Below are positions 53,402 through 61,905 of a stretch of 64,000 nucleotides of DNA, piece by piece. A program made the position numbers and the translations under genes. The notes below the pieces were generated by a model. The model saw nothing but the letters and a program-made list of their open reading frames with translations. It did no database searches and was not told where the DNA came from. The stretch lies in assembly GCF_003431325.1 (NCBI RefSeq), contig NZ_CP010515.1:930001-994000 (forward strand), written 5' to 3'. Source of the stretch: Acidilobus sp. 7A (GTDB lineage Archaea > Thermoproteota > Thermoprotei_A > Sulfolobales > Acidilobaceae). How positions within the stretch are numbered: the first letter of the stretch is position 1; each line of letters opens with the position of its first letter.

Positions 53402-55095
53402 TTGAGGGCGGCCAGGGCCCTGGCCCTCGTCCTCATCATCGTTGTATCGGCCTCCCTGCTCGCTGGGCTGTCCTACCTGGTGCCTGGCCTGTTCCACAGG
53501 GGGAGAATCATAATAAGGGCATACGCTATGGGGAGCGACGGGGACCTGACCCAGCTGACCAACGCCTCCTTCTCGGTCTGGGCCTGGGCGCCGACGCCCA
53601 ACGGGACAGAGTTCATCCCAGTCTTCAACGGCACTGGGCCCAGGCCGTGATAGACCTGACCGAGCTGGTCGGCTGGGCCGAGGACTGGGTGCACGCTTAT
53701 GGCAAAGCAGCCATAAGGTCCTTTAAGCCATCGATAACCATCTGGGTCTCTTACCCCATACCACTGCCCAACGGCAGCGTAGAGCTTGTGACCCAGCCCT
53801 CCTTCCAGCCCCTTAACCTGAGCCTCCCGCTGAGCGGCAGCGGGAGCATAACAGTGAACGTTATGGTGAGTCACCCCTTCAGGACGCTGCTGAACCCTGG
53901 CGAGGGAGCTGGGGTAGCTGTGAGGGGCCTCGCTAAGGCGTCGCCAGAGCAGACCACAACGACGACGGTCACCACCACCACAATAACTAATAGAACAGAG
54001 ACCATCATATGCGGGATCGGGTGCGCCGTTTGGTACCTGGTACCTCACGTAATTGCTTGGTACCCCAACAACGAGAGCACGGCCCCCATAAGCCTCGCCA
54101 TTGCCTTGGCGCAGCCCAGTTCTGTTAGTAGTGGAGTCTCCGTAGACTTGGGCATACTTATATCGGTGGCCTCTGATCAGGTCAAACAGTTCACTATAAA
54201 CGGTCTCATGATAGCTGGCGCCGCATTCGAGGCAGCTATGAAGGACGCTGAGGCTGGGGACCTGTTCCAGGCTATCAGCCAGCTTTCCCCAGTGCTGGGG
54301 ACCACGTTCACATTCACGACTAAGGGAGAGGTCATAGAATCTAACACCACAGAGGCCACCACCTCACCACCAGATTATGACGACATAGGCCAGCTCTACA
54401 TGGTTGGCCAGGTTGCGCTGGTCAACTGGACAGAGTATGTCACTGTCTGGGGCTTCGGTGAAACCAAGCCGACGGGGAACTGGTACCTCGGCCTCCAGCT
54501 GACGGAGTTTAAGGCAGTGGAGAACAACGGCGCAGTGGCCCCCGTGATCTATTCTTGGTCGGCCTACGACCCGTGCGTTAACCTGAACGAGTGGGCCAAC
54601 GAGCAGCAGGTCCTCATGCAGGACCCAGGCGACTTCTTTGGGCTTGGCATGAACTCCACGTGCCCGCTCCCCAACACGCCAGCGCCCGTCATATGGCAGG
54701 ACTACGCCGCGAAGCTGACGTATTACACTAATGTGAGCCCTTACAACACGCATTTCGAGATATACTACGTGGACCTCTCCGTTAACGGGGGCGAGTCGCC
54801 CCTGGGCATAGGCCTTGACGCGGGCTCGGCCATAGCGTCGATTATAGGAACGGCCCTTATGACGCAGCCAGAGACAGCGGCAGCAGGCGCTGTTTTAGAG
54901 GTGATAGGGGCGCTCCTCGGCGCCTTCCAGTACCAGAGCAACTCGGTGGCAGAGACCGCAAACTATATTGTGATATATAACCACCTCCCATATTACGTTA
55001 GCGTATACTACAGCAACCTGACACCCGCGTATACCGTCAGCGGCCAGAGCTTCACCCTGCCCAAGGAGCTGATACTTATAAACGTGACCTCATAG
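53402..55095 (+). pseudogene. Large secreted, glycosylation-prone protein, read in two frames
   Basis: A first frame (TTG 53402) gives a signal peptide ALALVLIIVVSASLLAGLSY and a beta-rich start with sequons, stopping at 53650. A second frame from GTG 53647 continues VIDLTELVGWAEDWVHAYGK for 480 residues to NVTS. Joining at the GGGCCC near 53640 gives one protein of about 565 residues (FNGTG then QAVIDLTEL). It has around twelve sequons, a Thr-rich segment in the middle and a hydrophobic stretch AIASIIGTALMTQPETAAAG. The overlap GTGA could also couple two real genes, but the second then lacks a signal peptide. Family unknown; surface or S-layer-associated protein likely. Confidence 0.55.
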
Positions 55096-55129
55096 CCTGA
55101 AGGCTAAAGGGGCGCCTAAGCGCCTTAGT

Positions 55130-55156
55130 AAAGGCCTTTTTACTTCTCCTTTTTAG
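55130..55156 (+). terminator. T-rich terminator
   Basis: GGCCTTTTTACTTCTCCTTTTTAGC lies about 40 bp after the secreted-protein gene and has two five-T tracts. Confidence 0.5.
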
Positions 55157-55277
55157 CATGAGCTTCTAAACCTCGTGACAAAACGAAAGGAAGCCCTCAC
55201 CCTTTAGGGCGGGGAGGAGGTCAGGATCTTATGAGAAGGGCGGCTGAGCTGGCGGGCGTCAGGAGGGGAGGGGCAGC

Positions 55278-56422
55278 CTAGGAGCTGAGCCTCCTGGCCA
55301 AGTACAGCTCCACTATCAGGAAGGCCACGAAAGAGCTGGCGGCCGCGTAGTAGTAGGCGTAGGAGTAGCCCAGCTGGTAGAGGAGGCCCATGACGGCGTT
55401 GGCTATGAATATGCCGAGGCTCCTGCCGAGGGTCAGGAGGCCCATGCTCGTCCCCATAGCCTCCTCGGGGGCGAGCCTTGAGACTATGGTGGGCTCAAAG
55501 GTCTCAGTGGCCCCCACCGCTATGCCAAGGAGGAAGGCGGCCGGGTAGATGCCGATGATGCCAAGGGGCGAGAGGAGGGCGAAGCCCAGGGCCGCGAGGG
55601 CGCCCAGGAGGTAGCCGTAGTAGGCGAGGCCCTTGACCTCCCTGAGCCCTGACCTTCCGAAGACGTAGCCGAAGGCCGAGGAGGCGGCGAGGAAGACGCC
55701 GTAGCTGAGCACCGCCAGGTAGTCCTTGTGTGTGAACTCAGCAGTCGTCAGGACTGGGAAGCCGAAGCTGTACTGGGTGAAGCCAAAGAAGAGCGTGGAG
55801 ACAACTACAGCCATAAGGCCCCTCCCCAGCCCCGCCCTCAGCCCCCAGCCTTGCCCGGCCCGACTGCCCTCCCGGCCTTAACGGAGGCCAGCACGAGCGT
55901 CGACACCACGAGCGGTATGGCCGTTATCAGGAGGAGGTACTCGACGGGGAACCTGAAGTATAGGAGCAAAGCGGTGTAGGCTATAGCTAAGGTGGCCCCA
56001 CCTATGTCAAGGGCGTGGAGGGTGCCGAAGGCCTCAGACCTCTCCGAGGGGTCCGTGACCTCTGCCACCATTGCCCTCCTCGGGGGGCTCCTCAGGTTCC
56101 TGAAGAACCAGCCGACCGTGAAGGTCAGCATGGCCTGCCACCAGTACCTTGAGAAGCCCAGGAACGAGACGAACACTATCAGGGCGTTGCCTATGACAGC
56201 AACCCTCCACCTGCCGTACCTGTCGCTGAGCACGCCCCCGAGGAAGGCCATGAGGCTGCCGACGCCGTAGTTTATGGCCTCAGCGACCCCGTAGAGCCAG
56301 TAGGGGGCGCCGAGCATGATCTTGAAGATCAGGGGGAACATGACCACTGCCGCCTGGTAGCCCAGGTCCGCGAAGAAGGCTGAGAACGATATCTTGAGCA
56401 CCTCGCCTCGGTTCCTCAACAT
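55278..56422 (-). pseudogene. MFS transporter split by a frameshift
   Basis: The N-terminal half (from ATG 56422, MLRNRGEVLKISFSAFFADL) has six helices with the MFS motif GGVLSDRYGRWRVAVIGN. It stops at 55838 after AGRAVGPGKAGG. The C-terminal half resumes one base over, GWGLRAGLGRGLMAVVVSTL, with six more helices and LAPEEAMGTSMGLLTLGRSL, ending at 55278. A single indel in the G/C-rich DNA near 55850 explains the break. ATG 56422 is preferred to an upstream in-frame start at 56491 because a TATA-like CTTAAAG lies at 56452-56458. Confidence 0.8.
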
Positions 56423-56491
56423 AGATCCCTGGCCCTCATGTAAGGACCCTACTTTAAGGCTTTCGACTTGAGGGGCAGCGCAGGCCGTCAA

Positions 56492-56905
56492 TGAAGGCAG
56501 GATCCCAGCGCTTACAGTTGCATGACCTTGCCTGCAGTTGTCCCCAGCTACTCATTGACTGCGCCTGCTCGCGCGCCCATAGGTCTTTCCGTTTGTCCCT
56601 AAGCCCTCGCCTCAATCATTTTACCTTCGTTCATGATCGAGCGCAGGGACCTCTACCTCTTACCGTGGGGGCCCGCTGCCCCCGCGGCGTCATGGGCGGC
56701 CGTCAAGCCCAACGGCATGGGGCCCCCATCTAAGGCCCTCATCACTCTATCGCCCTCACCCTTGGGGCATCGCACCCATGGGTGAGGGGTCCTTCGTGGT
56801 ATCTGCTACAGACAGACGAATATAGAAGGGTTTCCATTAATATGAAAAAGAACTCAGCCCTGCCCAGAGGGAGACACGCATAAGCTCGTTGAAAACAAGG
56901 GCTTC
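56492..56905. other. Intergenic stretch
   Basis: No gene seen. A hairpin with 9-bp arms, CCCTCACCC (56753-56761) and GGGTGAGGG (56780-56788), lies in the middle. AT-rich sequence at 56820-56850 (TTTCCATTAATATGAAAAAG) is a probable promoter for the TenA gene. Confidence 0.45.
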
Positions 56906-57601
56906 GTGAAAGCCTGGCACAGGGGCTTTTTGCTGCACGCGCTGATTAACAGGGGGCCCCACTTGCTCACCGACGACCTGAGGAGGATGGCCGACCCCAT
57001 ATGGGAGGAGATATTCAGGCACCCGTTCCTAGTTGAGCTCTACGCGGGGAGGCTGCCGCCCGAGAAGTTCAGGTACTACCTCCTGCAGGACTACAGCTAC
57101 ATTATAAACCTGACCAGGGCCCTGGCCCTTGCAGCTGCCAAGGCCCCAAGCCCTCAGCTAATGAAGGAGGCCCTAGCCCTGGCCCACAGCGAGATAACAG
57201 AGGAGATGGCCTCCTATGAGTCCCTCCTCATGGAGCTCGGCCTAAGCGTTGAGGAGGCCGCCAGGGGCGAGCCGAACAGCGTCAACGCTGGCTACTCCTC
57301 CTTCATGCTCTCAACCTGCTCCCTTGAGGGCTTTTACCACTGCATGGCGGCGCTCCTGCCCTGCTTCTGGAGCTACGCCGAGATAGCCGAGAGGCACAGG
57401 GCTGAGCTGGAGTCGAACCCCGTGCCTCTGTACAGGAGGTGGGCCTCCGAGTACCTCACCGAGGGCTATAGGTCCCTTGTGAGCAGGCTGAGGGAGGTAA
57501 TCGACTCGTCCGGGCTCAGGGCCGATGAGCTCTGGCCGTACTTCAGGAGGGCTTCCCTCTACGAGCTCGAGTTCTGGGAGGCAGCATATAAGGGCCGTTA
57601 A
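56906..57601 (+). CDS. tenA: TenA-family thiaminase II-like protein
   Basis: A heme-oxygenase-fold helical protein of about 210-230 residues that salvages thiamin breakdown pyrimidines. The family core is clear: ADPIWEEIFRHPFLVELYAG, RYYLLQDYSYIINLTRALAL, SEITEEMASYESLLMELG and SLEGFYHCMAALLPCFWSYA, the last with the Cys of the TenA_C type (LLPCxWxY), then EFWEAAYKG. The real start is uncertain: GTG 56906 adds about 18 weak residues, while TTG 56963 (LLTDDLRRMADPIW) begins at the usual place. The gene stands alone. Confidence 0.85.
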   Translation: MKAWHRGFLLHALINRGPHLLTDDLRRMADPIWEEIFRHPFLVELYAGRLPPEKFRYYLLQDYSYIINLTRALALAAAKAPSPQLMKEALALAHSEITEEMASYESLLMELGLSVEEAARGEPNSVNAGYSSFMLSTCSLEGFYHCMAALLPCFWSYAEIAERHRAELESNPVPLYRRWASEYLTEGYRSLVSRLREVIDSSGLRADELWPYFRRASLYELEFWEAAYKGR

Positions 57602-57660
57602 GTCCCAAGGCCTGAGCTGAGGCCGTGATGGATGATATATTGCTATTTAGAGGCAACTCT

Positions 57661-57894
57661 TCATCGCCGCGGCTTAGTCTCTATGCCCAGGGCGAATATC
57701 AGGGCGCCAGCAGCTAGCAGGGCCGCGGCATACGTTGACAGGGCAGCGCCGAAGGAGACGAAGACGGGTAGCAGAGGGCCCACTATCATGCCAACCCTTG
57801 ACATCGAGCCGCTGCTCCCCATGCCCGTGCCCCTCAGGTCAGAGGGGAAGGACTCGGGCGTGTAGGCGTATATGAGGCCCCAGCGCCACCCCAA
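57661..57894 (-). pseudogene. C-terminal fragment of an MFS transporter
   Basis: The last 70 codons read AYTPESFPSDLRGTGMGSSG then SMSRVGMIVGPLLPVFVSFG and YAAALLAAGALIFALGIETK, the closing two helices of a sugar/metabolite MFS porter with the YTPExFPxxxRGxG motif. Everything before is gone: upstream the DNA turns directly into a TauE/SafE fragment, so a deletion has fused the two remnants. Confidence 0.75.
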
Positions 57895-58165
57895 GGTCCA
57901 TGGAAATGCCGTTTTTCACCGACACATTTCTGTGTTTCAGGTAGACGTATAAGACCACTGGCGTGGTTATAACGTCAACCAGCAGGCCCGTCCCGATGGA
58001 ATCTTGAAAGGAGAGCCCCATCATGCTCAGCACGGGCACGACCATGGCCACTCCGCTGCTACCGCTGATCCCCGTGAGGGCGCCTACTGTAACCCCCGTC
58101 ACTAGGAGGACCATGATTGTGCGGAGGGAGAGCATAGGCGGTCGCTGGAAAGCGGTTCTCTGCAC
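57895..58165 (-). pseudogene. N-terminal fragment of a TauE/SafE (DUF81) sulfite/anion exporter
   Basis: The minus strand reads MVLLVTGVTVGALTGISGSS, then VAMVVPVLSMMGLSFQDSIG and LLVDVITTPVVLYVYLKHRN, the first half-repeat of TauE/SafE permeases (GxxxGhxGxGGG-like loop, here degenerate). After about 90 codons the frame runs into the MFS fragment at 57894. A complete protein would have two such repeats and about 250 residues. The stretch 58166-58309 holds no gene. Confidence 0.6.
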
Positions 58166-58309
58166 TTTTAAAATAACCTAACACTTCAAAAGGCCCCCTA
58201 AGCGCTTTGAGGAGATAGGCGGGCTCCCTGAATGGGAAGACCTACGATTCTGACCTCCTTCTCGCCCTTTAGGATTTACGAGCAACCCGATGGAGAACCA
58301 TTGATGAGA

Positions 58310-59089
58310 TTAACCAGGGGCGATGAGGTGCTCTATCTCGTTAGCGTCCAGGTACGCCAGGTATTTACGCCATAGGTAATCAAGGGCCTCATCACCGCCT
58401 CGTAAAACCCTGCCCTCATCAATCACAGTCTTGACTATGGCCAGCGGCGCACTATCGAGATCGACTAGGTCTATTAAATCCTCGTGAACGCCCAACGCCT
58501 CGGCCAGATCGACGATCAATAGACCTAACTCAAGGGCGTTATTGGGTCTCCTCTCAAAGACAACAGCTATGTCATAATCCCTACCAGCACCAGCCCTGGC
58601 CCTTGAACCAAAGAGGAACGCGTACTTGACACCGTGCTTAACGAAGACGCTGCCTAAGGCATCACTGCCTGTGCCAGGGCTTGGGTCATTATCAACCACG
58701 TCCCTCAGCTTATTGAGTGCGGCAGGTAACTTATCGATCATTTCTCTAAACGTCTCCATCTCTATCGAAACGTCGATTTCCACATAGCCGTGAACCAGTA
58801 GGTTCCTAAAGCCTGCTAAACCCACAAGAAACCTACCAAACTCCTCACCTAGGTTAAGCTTCCTAGAGAGCCAAAGGGCCAATTCGCGGTAGGTCTCAGG
58901 CTTCCTACCAATCTCATTGACGGCAAGCATCGCCGCTAAGTCCAGCAGCGACTGAATAACCAGTTGCCCTAACCTTTCGAGTGAAAACCTGTCGCCACCG
59001 CTCAAGACCCTGTTTTGAAACTCCCTAAAGTAGTACTCGACGAACTCATGCTGTCTTCTCAACCTCACAATTAAACGCCTATTGATCAA
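58310..59089 (-). CDS. Fused HEPN (HepT-like) - MNT nucleotidyltransferase protein
   Basis: A 259-residue single chain combining the two halves of a HepT/MntA toxin-antitoxin pair. Residues 1-135 are a helical HEPN domain resembling HepT, with the RNase motif RNLLVHGY at 95-102 (R-x4-H-x-Y). Residues 150-230 are a minimal nucleotidyltransferase: AFLFGSRARAGAGRDYDIAV at 158-176 with the two Asp of DxD (171, 173), followed by a further acidic strand DLIDLVDL. Normally the two are separate overlapping genes, where the MNT AMPylates the HepT tyrosine to neutralise it; here that would occur within one chain. The tail (ALDYLWRKYLAYLDANEIEH) is an extra helix. Composition is somewhat AT-richer than neighbours. 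Confidence 0.82.
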   Translation of the reverse strand: MINRRLIVRLRRQHEFVEYYFREFQNRVLSGGDRFSLERLGQLVIQSLLDLAAMLAVNEIGRKPETYRELALWLSRKLNLGEEFGRFLVGLAGFRNLLVHGYVEIDVSIEMETFREMIDKLPAALNKLRDVVDNDPSPGTGSDALGSVFVKHGVKYAFLFGSRARAGAGRDYDIAVVFERRPNNALELGLLIVDLAEALGVHEDLIDLVDLDSAPLAIVKTVIDEGRVLRGGDEALDYLWRKYLAYLDANEIEHLIAPG

Positions 59090-59228
59090 AAATAATAAGC
59101 AGCACTAAATAATTTCACCTACGCACCTCTAACTTGCTCCTCACAAACCGCGTTGTAATAGGCTTCCGGCGCCAGTATTATCCATGAGTAACAGCTCTGC
59201 CCTGCACACGGAATGGGAAAGCCGGATG

Positions 59229-59304
59229 TGGTGGGATCGGAGGGGCTTGAACCTGCCTACGGGTCTGAGCCCGCCGCTCTAAAACCTGGCTGAGCTACGG
59301 GCCC
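59229..59304 (-). pseudogene. Decayed elongator tRNA-Met-like gene
   Basis: The minus strand reads GGGCCCGTAGCTCAGCCAGG at 59304-59285, then a GAGC, GCGGG-CTCAGA-CCCGT anticodon-arm relic and ends GATCCCA with an encoded CCA at 59229-59231. It follows the archaeal elongator tRNA-Met sequence, but the anticodon loop has 6 instead of 7 nt (CTCATAA reduced to CTCAGA), the D-loop has two extra T, the T-stem lost bases and two acceptor pairs are mismatched. It is therefore a pseudo-tRNA, perhaps left by an integration event. Confidence 0.65.
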
Positions 59305-59509
59305 ACCGCATGTTGTGAATGCCTTCCGGGCTTTTAAATGCTTGAGGCCTCCAACAACATTATAGGCCTCCTGGGGACCATATATGCAGGCTGATGAGGA
59401 GACAACATTCCCGCTGCGAGCCCGACCGCGAAGCCGTGAAGAGGCTTCACGGCCTGAGGCCCTAGGGCAGAACTTTGGCGCAGAGGCCGGCGGCCGGTTA
59501 GCATAGGCC

Positions 59510-60157
59510 GAGGTTGCAGTACATTATTCCTCATAAACGAGGCCGCCGTGAAGATGGGGAAGCCCTGGGTCTACGCAGGGGTCAACGGGTAGTACGGCAC
59601 GGTCATGTTCATAAGCCCAAGGAAGGACCATGCCTTAGGTGCTTCATGAGCCCAGAGATGGCCCATGACACGTCCTGTGGCACAATCCCAACTATCGGGA
59701 CCATGACTATCATGACTGGTTCGTGGCTGCAGGGCTCGCGCTCAGGTACCTGGCCGGCGACGAGCCGGAGCCAGGGGAGCTGATACTGATCGACGGGCGG
59801 CTCATGAACATAGAGAAGATATCCGTTAGGAGAGACCCTCAATGCCCCCGTCTGCGGGTCGGCAGGTTCGAGATGCTCCCAAGGAGGCCCTCCTACGGTG
59901 TTGTCAGGCTTTGTGGCTCCAATGCGTTCAAGGTAAGGCTTGACAGGCCGATCAACCTAGAGGAGACCGTGAGGGCGCTTGAGAGGACTAATGAGCTGGT
60001 TATGGCAAGGCCTGGCTGGGCGAGGGTTCTGACCAAGGAGGGGGCCTCCGTGACCATAGTAGGCAGGCTGGTCATTATAGAGAACGCTAAGGACGAGACG
60101 GCCGCTGCACAGGTCTACAACAAGCTTATGAGGGCGGTAGGCCTGTCCAGCATGTGA
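59510..60157 (+). pseudogene. Remnant of a ThiF/MoeB/HesA-type E1-like enzyme
   Basis: Pieces in three frames follow the E1 plan: FLINEAAVKMGKPWVYAGVN, then EGPCLRCFMSPEMA with DTSCGTIPTIGTMTIMTG, then AGLALRYLAGDEPEPGELIL, MNIEKISVRRDPQCPRLRVG. The PCLRC and QCP segments are the zinc-binding pairs of these adenylyltransferases (one C-x-x-C degraded). The ATP-binding Rossmann half is missing and the frames are broken near 59590 and 59715. The last 144 codons (from GTG 59723) are open and run to 60157, so a fragment may still be translated, ending 7 bp before threonine synthase. Nothing else was found in 59305-59509. Confidence 0.65.
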
Positions 60158-60163
60158 AGGCCC

Positions 60164-61150
60164 ATGTGGAGGCTTACATGCCCGAGGTGTGGGTTTAAGG
60201 GGGAGGAGGGCAGGTATTACCCCTTCTGCCCTAGGTGCGGGGGAGCCCTGGAGCTGGAGGGTGAGCTGCCTAAGTATGGGAGGCTGCTGGGCGAGGGGAA
60301 CACACCTCTCGTCTACAGGAGGACCAGGCTTGGCGTCCTCGGCTTCAAGCTCGAGTACCTGAACCCCTCGGGGAGCTTTAAGGACAGGGGGACCTCGGTC
60401 AGCCTCCAGCTGGCAAGGGACCTGGGGTACAGGTGCGTTGTTGAGGACTCGAGCGGCAACTCAGGCATCTCGACCGCCACATACGCAGCCTACCTAGGCC
60501 TTGAGGCCACTATAGCGGTGCCCGCCTCCGCCCCCCAGGGCAAGAAGGAGGTACTGAGGTCGCTTGGAGCCAACGTCGTTGAGTTGCCCACAAGGGAGGA
60601 GGCCGCCAGGTTCGCCGAGGGCCTCTCATCAAGGTGCTTCTATGTGTCCCACTCAAGAAGCGCCGTCTTCCTTGAGGGCGTGAAGTCCGCCGGCCAGGAG
60701 CTGCCCGAGGACGTGAGGTCAGTTATAGTGCCCTCGGCCAGCTTCTCCCTGCTGCTTGGAATACGGAGAGGCGCAAGGGGCAGGGTGAGGCTTTACGCTG
60801 TTCAGGGCTCCTCTAATCCCTCCCTAGCCAAGTACCTGAAGCCATTAGCCGTAGGCAGGTCCTTAGAGTCAAGGCTAGCTGACGGCCTAGCCCTTAGGGA
60901 CGCCCCCAGGGCCCCCGAGGCCGCTAAGGCTGTAAGCGAGAGCGGGGGCGGCCTCGTTGTTGTCTCCGACCCTGAGATAGCTGAGGCTACAAAGGAGCTC
61001 TGGAGGATGGGCTTCATGGCAGAGCCCACCTCGGCGACTGCCTACGCTGCAGCAAGGCTGCTCAGAGAAGCAGGGGTTGACGTTGAGGGGGCTGTGCTGA
61101 TGCTGACGGGCAATGGCCTGAAGCTTTACGACCTTGTCTCCAAGCTGTGA
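60164..61150 (+). CDS. thrC: Threonine synthase
   Basis: A 328-residue PLP enzyme that makes threonine from O-phosphohomoserine. An N-terminal zinc ribbon (LTCPRCGFKG, YPFCPRCGGA) is followed by GEGNTPLVYR, the PLP lysine motif NPSGSFKDRGTSVS, the phosphate-binding SSGNSGISTATYAAYLGLEA and the end GAVLMLTGNGLKLYD. This set separates threonine synthase from cysteine synthase and threonine dehydratase. It is a short archaeal form. It begins 7 bp after the E1-like remnant and may have been co-transcribed with it. Confidence 0.9.
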   Translation: MWRLTCPRCGFKGEEGRYYPFCPRCGGALELEGELPKYGRLLGEGNTPLVYRRTRLGVLGFKLEYLNPSGSFKDRGTSVSLQLARDLGYRCVVEDSSGNSGISTATYAAYLGLEATIAVPASAPQGKKEVLRSLGANVVELPTREEAARFAEGLSSRCFYVSHSRSAVFLEGVKSAGQELPEDVRSVIVPSASFSLLLGIRRGARGRVRLYAVQGSSNPSLAKYLKPLAVGRSLESRLADGLALRDAPRAPEAAKAVSESGGGLVVVSDPEIAEATKELWRMGFMAEPTSATAYAAARLLREAGVDVEGAVLMLTGNGLKLYDLVSKL

Positions 61151-61283
61151 CGCACCTCCTCCTGAGCTCCTCAACGCAGGCCCTGAAGGCATCAGGTCCC
61201 ACAGACCTCTCAGCGCAGGAGTCTCTGCAGACCTCGACAACGTGCTCCCTGACGAAGGGGTCACACCCTATCTGCGAGCCCAA
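61062..61283 (-). CDS. Possible small Cys-rich protein, convergent with threonine synthase
   Basis: A TTG frame (61283) with a GAGGT sequence just upstream reads CDPFVREHVVEVCRDSCAER and VGPDAFRACVEELRRRCVTA, a helical hairpin with four regularly placed cysteines (C-x-x-x-C and C-x-x-x-x-x-x-x-C), then a low-complexity tail that overlaps the end of thrC. It lies directly behind the broken AOR gene on the same strand. The hairpin looks real; the tail may be an artefact of the overlap. Confidence 0.35.
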   Translation of the reverse strand: MGSQIGCDPFVREHVVEVCRDSCAERSVGPDAFRACVEELRRRCVTAWRQGRKASGHCPSASAQPPQRQPLLL

Positions 61284-61290
61284 AGACCTC

Positions 61291-61876
61291 TCACCCGACT
61301 ATCTTGTCCATGGAATCTAGCTGCCTAGCAACGCCATCGAGTTTGAGCCTAAGGAGCGTCGACCTCCTTATGTAGCCCGTCCTCTTGTCCCACCCGAAGG
61401 TGTCGTATGCCTCGTCGATCAGCCCCTTGGGGTTCTCGACATTCAGGCCCTTGGCCGGCCCTGAGAGTATGGGCCTCACCATACACTTCGGGAGCCTGTC
61501 GTGCTCCCTGGTAAACCCTTCCTTAATGTTGAAGGCCTTCTTCAGCTGCCACTCCTCTCACCGGCCTCCAGTATCTCCTGGGGGCTCGTCTGGATCCCGT
61601 GAGCGTGGTGTAGAGCTTTGCCAGCCTCCTGGGGCTCAGGACGCCGCTCTCCGGGGCCGCTGAGTAGAAGATGCGGTAGCCCAGGCTGTTGAAGGCCTCA
61701 CCGTAGGAAGCTAACACCTTGAGGCTACACCCTTGCCGAGACAGGGTTAGCAAGGGCGTTAGGGAGGGGCCACGGGAGGCCGAAGCCCTATAGGTCAGTA
61801 TCGAAGCTATCACAAGCTGAGGCCCTGACGCTATCCTGGTAAGTTCCGTAACAGGGCACTCGCCTTCACAGCCCAC
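61291..61876 (-). pseudogene. Decayed aldehyde:ferredoxin oxidoreductase (AOR) family gene, C-terminal part
   Basis: Three frames carry the end of an AOR-type tungsten enzyme: ASYGEAFNSLGYRIFYSAAP, LSPRRLAKLYTTLTG, then EEILEAG-like and LKKAFNIKEGFTREHDRLPK, and finally MVRPILSGPAKGLNVENPKG, LIDEAYDTFGWDKRTGYIRR with LKLDGVARQLD, which is the family's C-terminus (GWDxxTGxP...LGLxxVA). At least two indels separate them and the pterin-cofactor and Fe-S half is absent. Such enzymes oxidise aldehydes with ferredoxin in peptide and sugar catabolism. Confidence 0.65.
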
Positions 61877-61905
61877 TCTTAAAGAGGCGCCCGAGACGTT
61901 AACCT

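Noticed and set aside
59229-59304. Functional tRNA-Leu(CAG), from the string CTCAGAC read as a 7-nt anticodon loop
   Set aside because: That choice leaves the anticodon stem unpaired; the arm pairs well only with a 6-nt loop, matching a degraded tRNA-Met instead.
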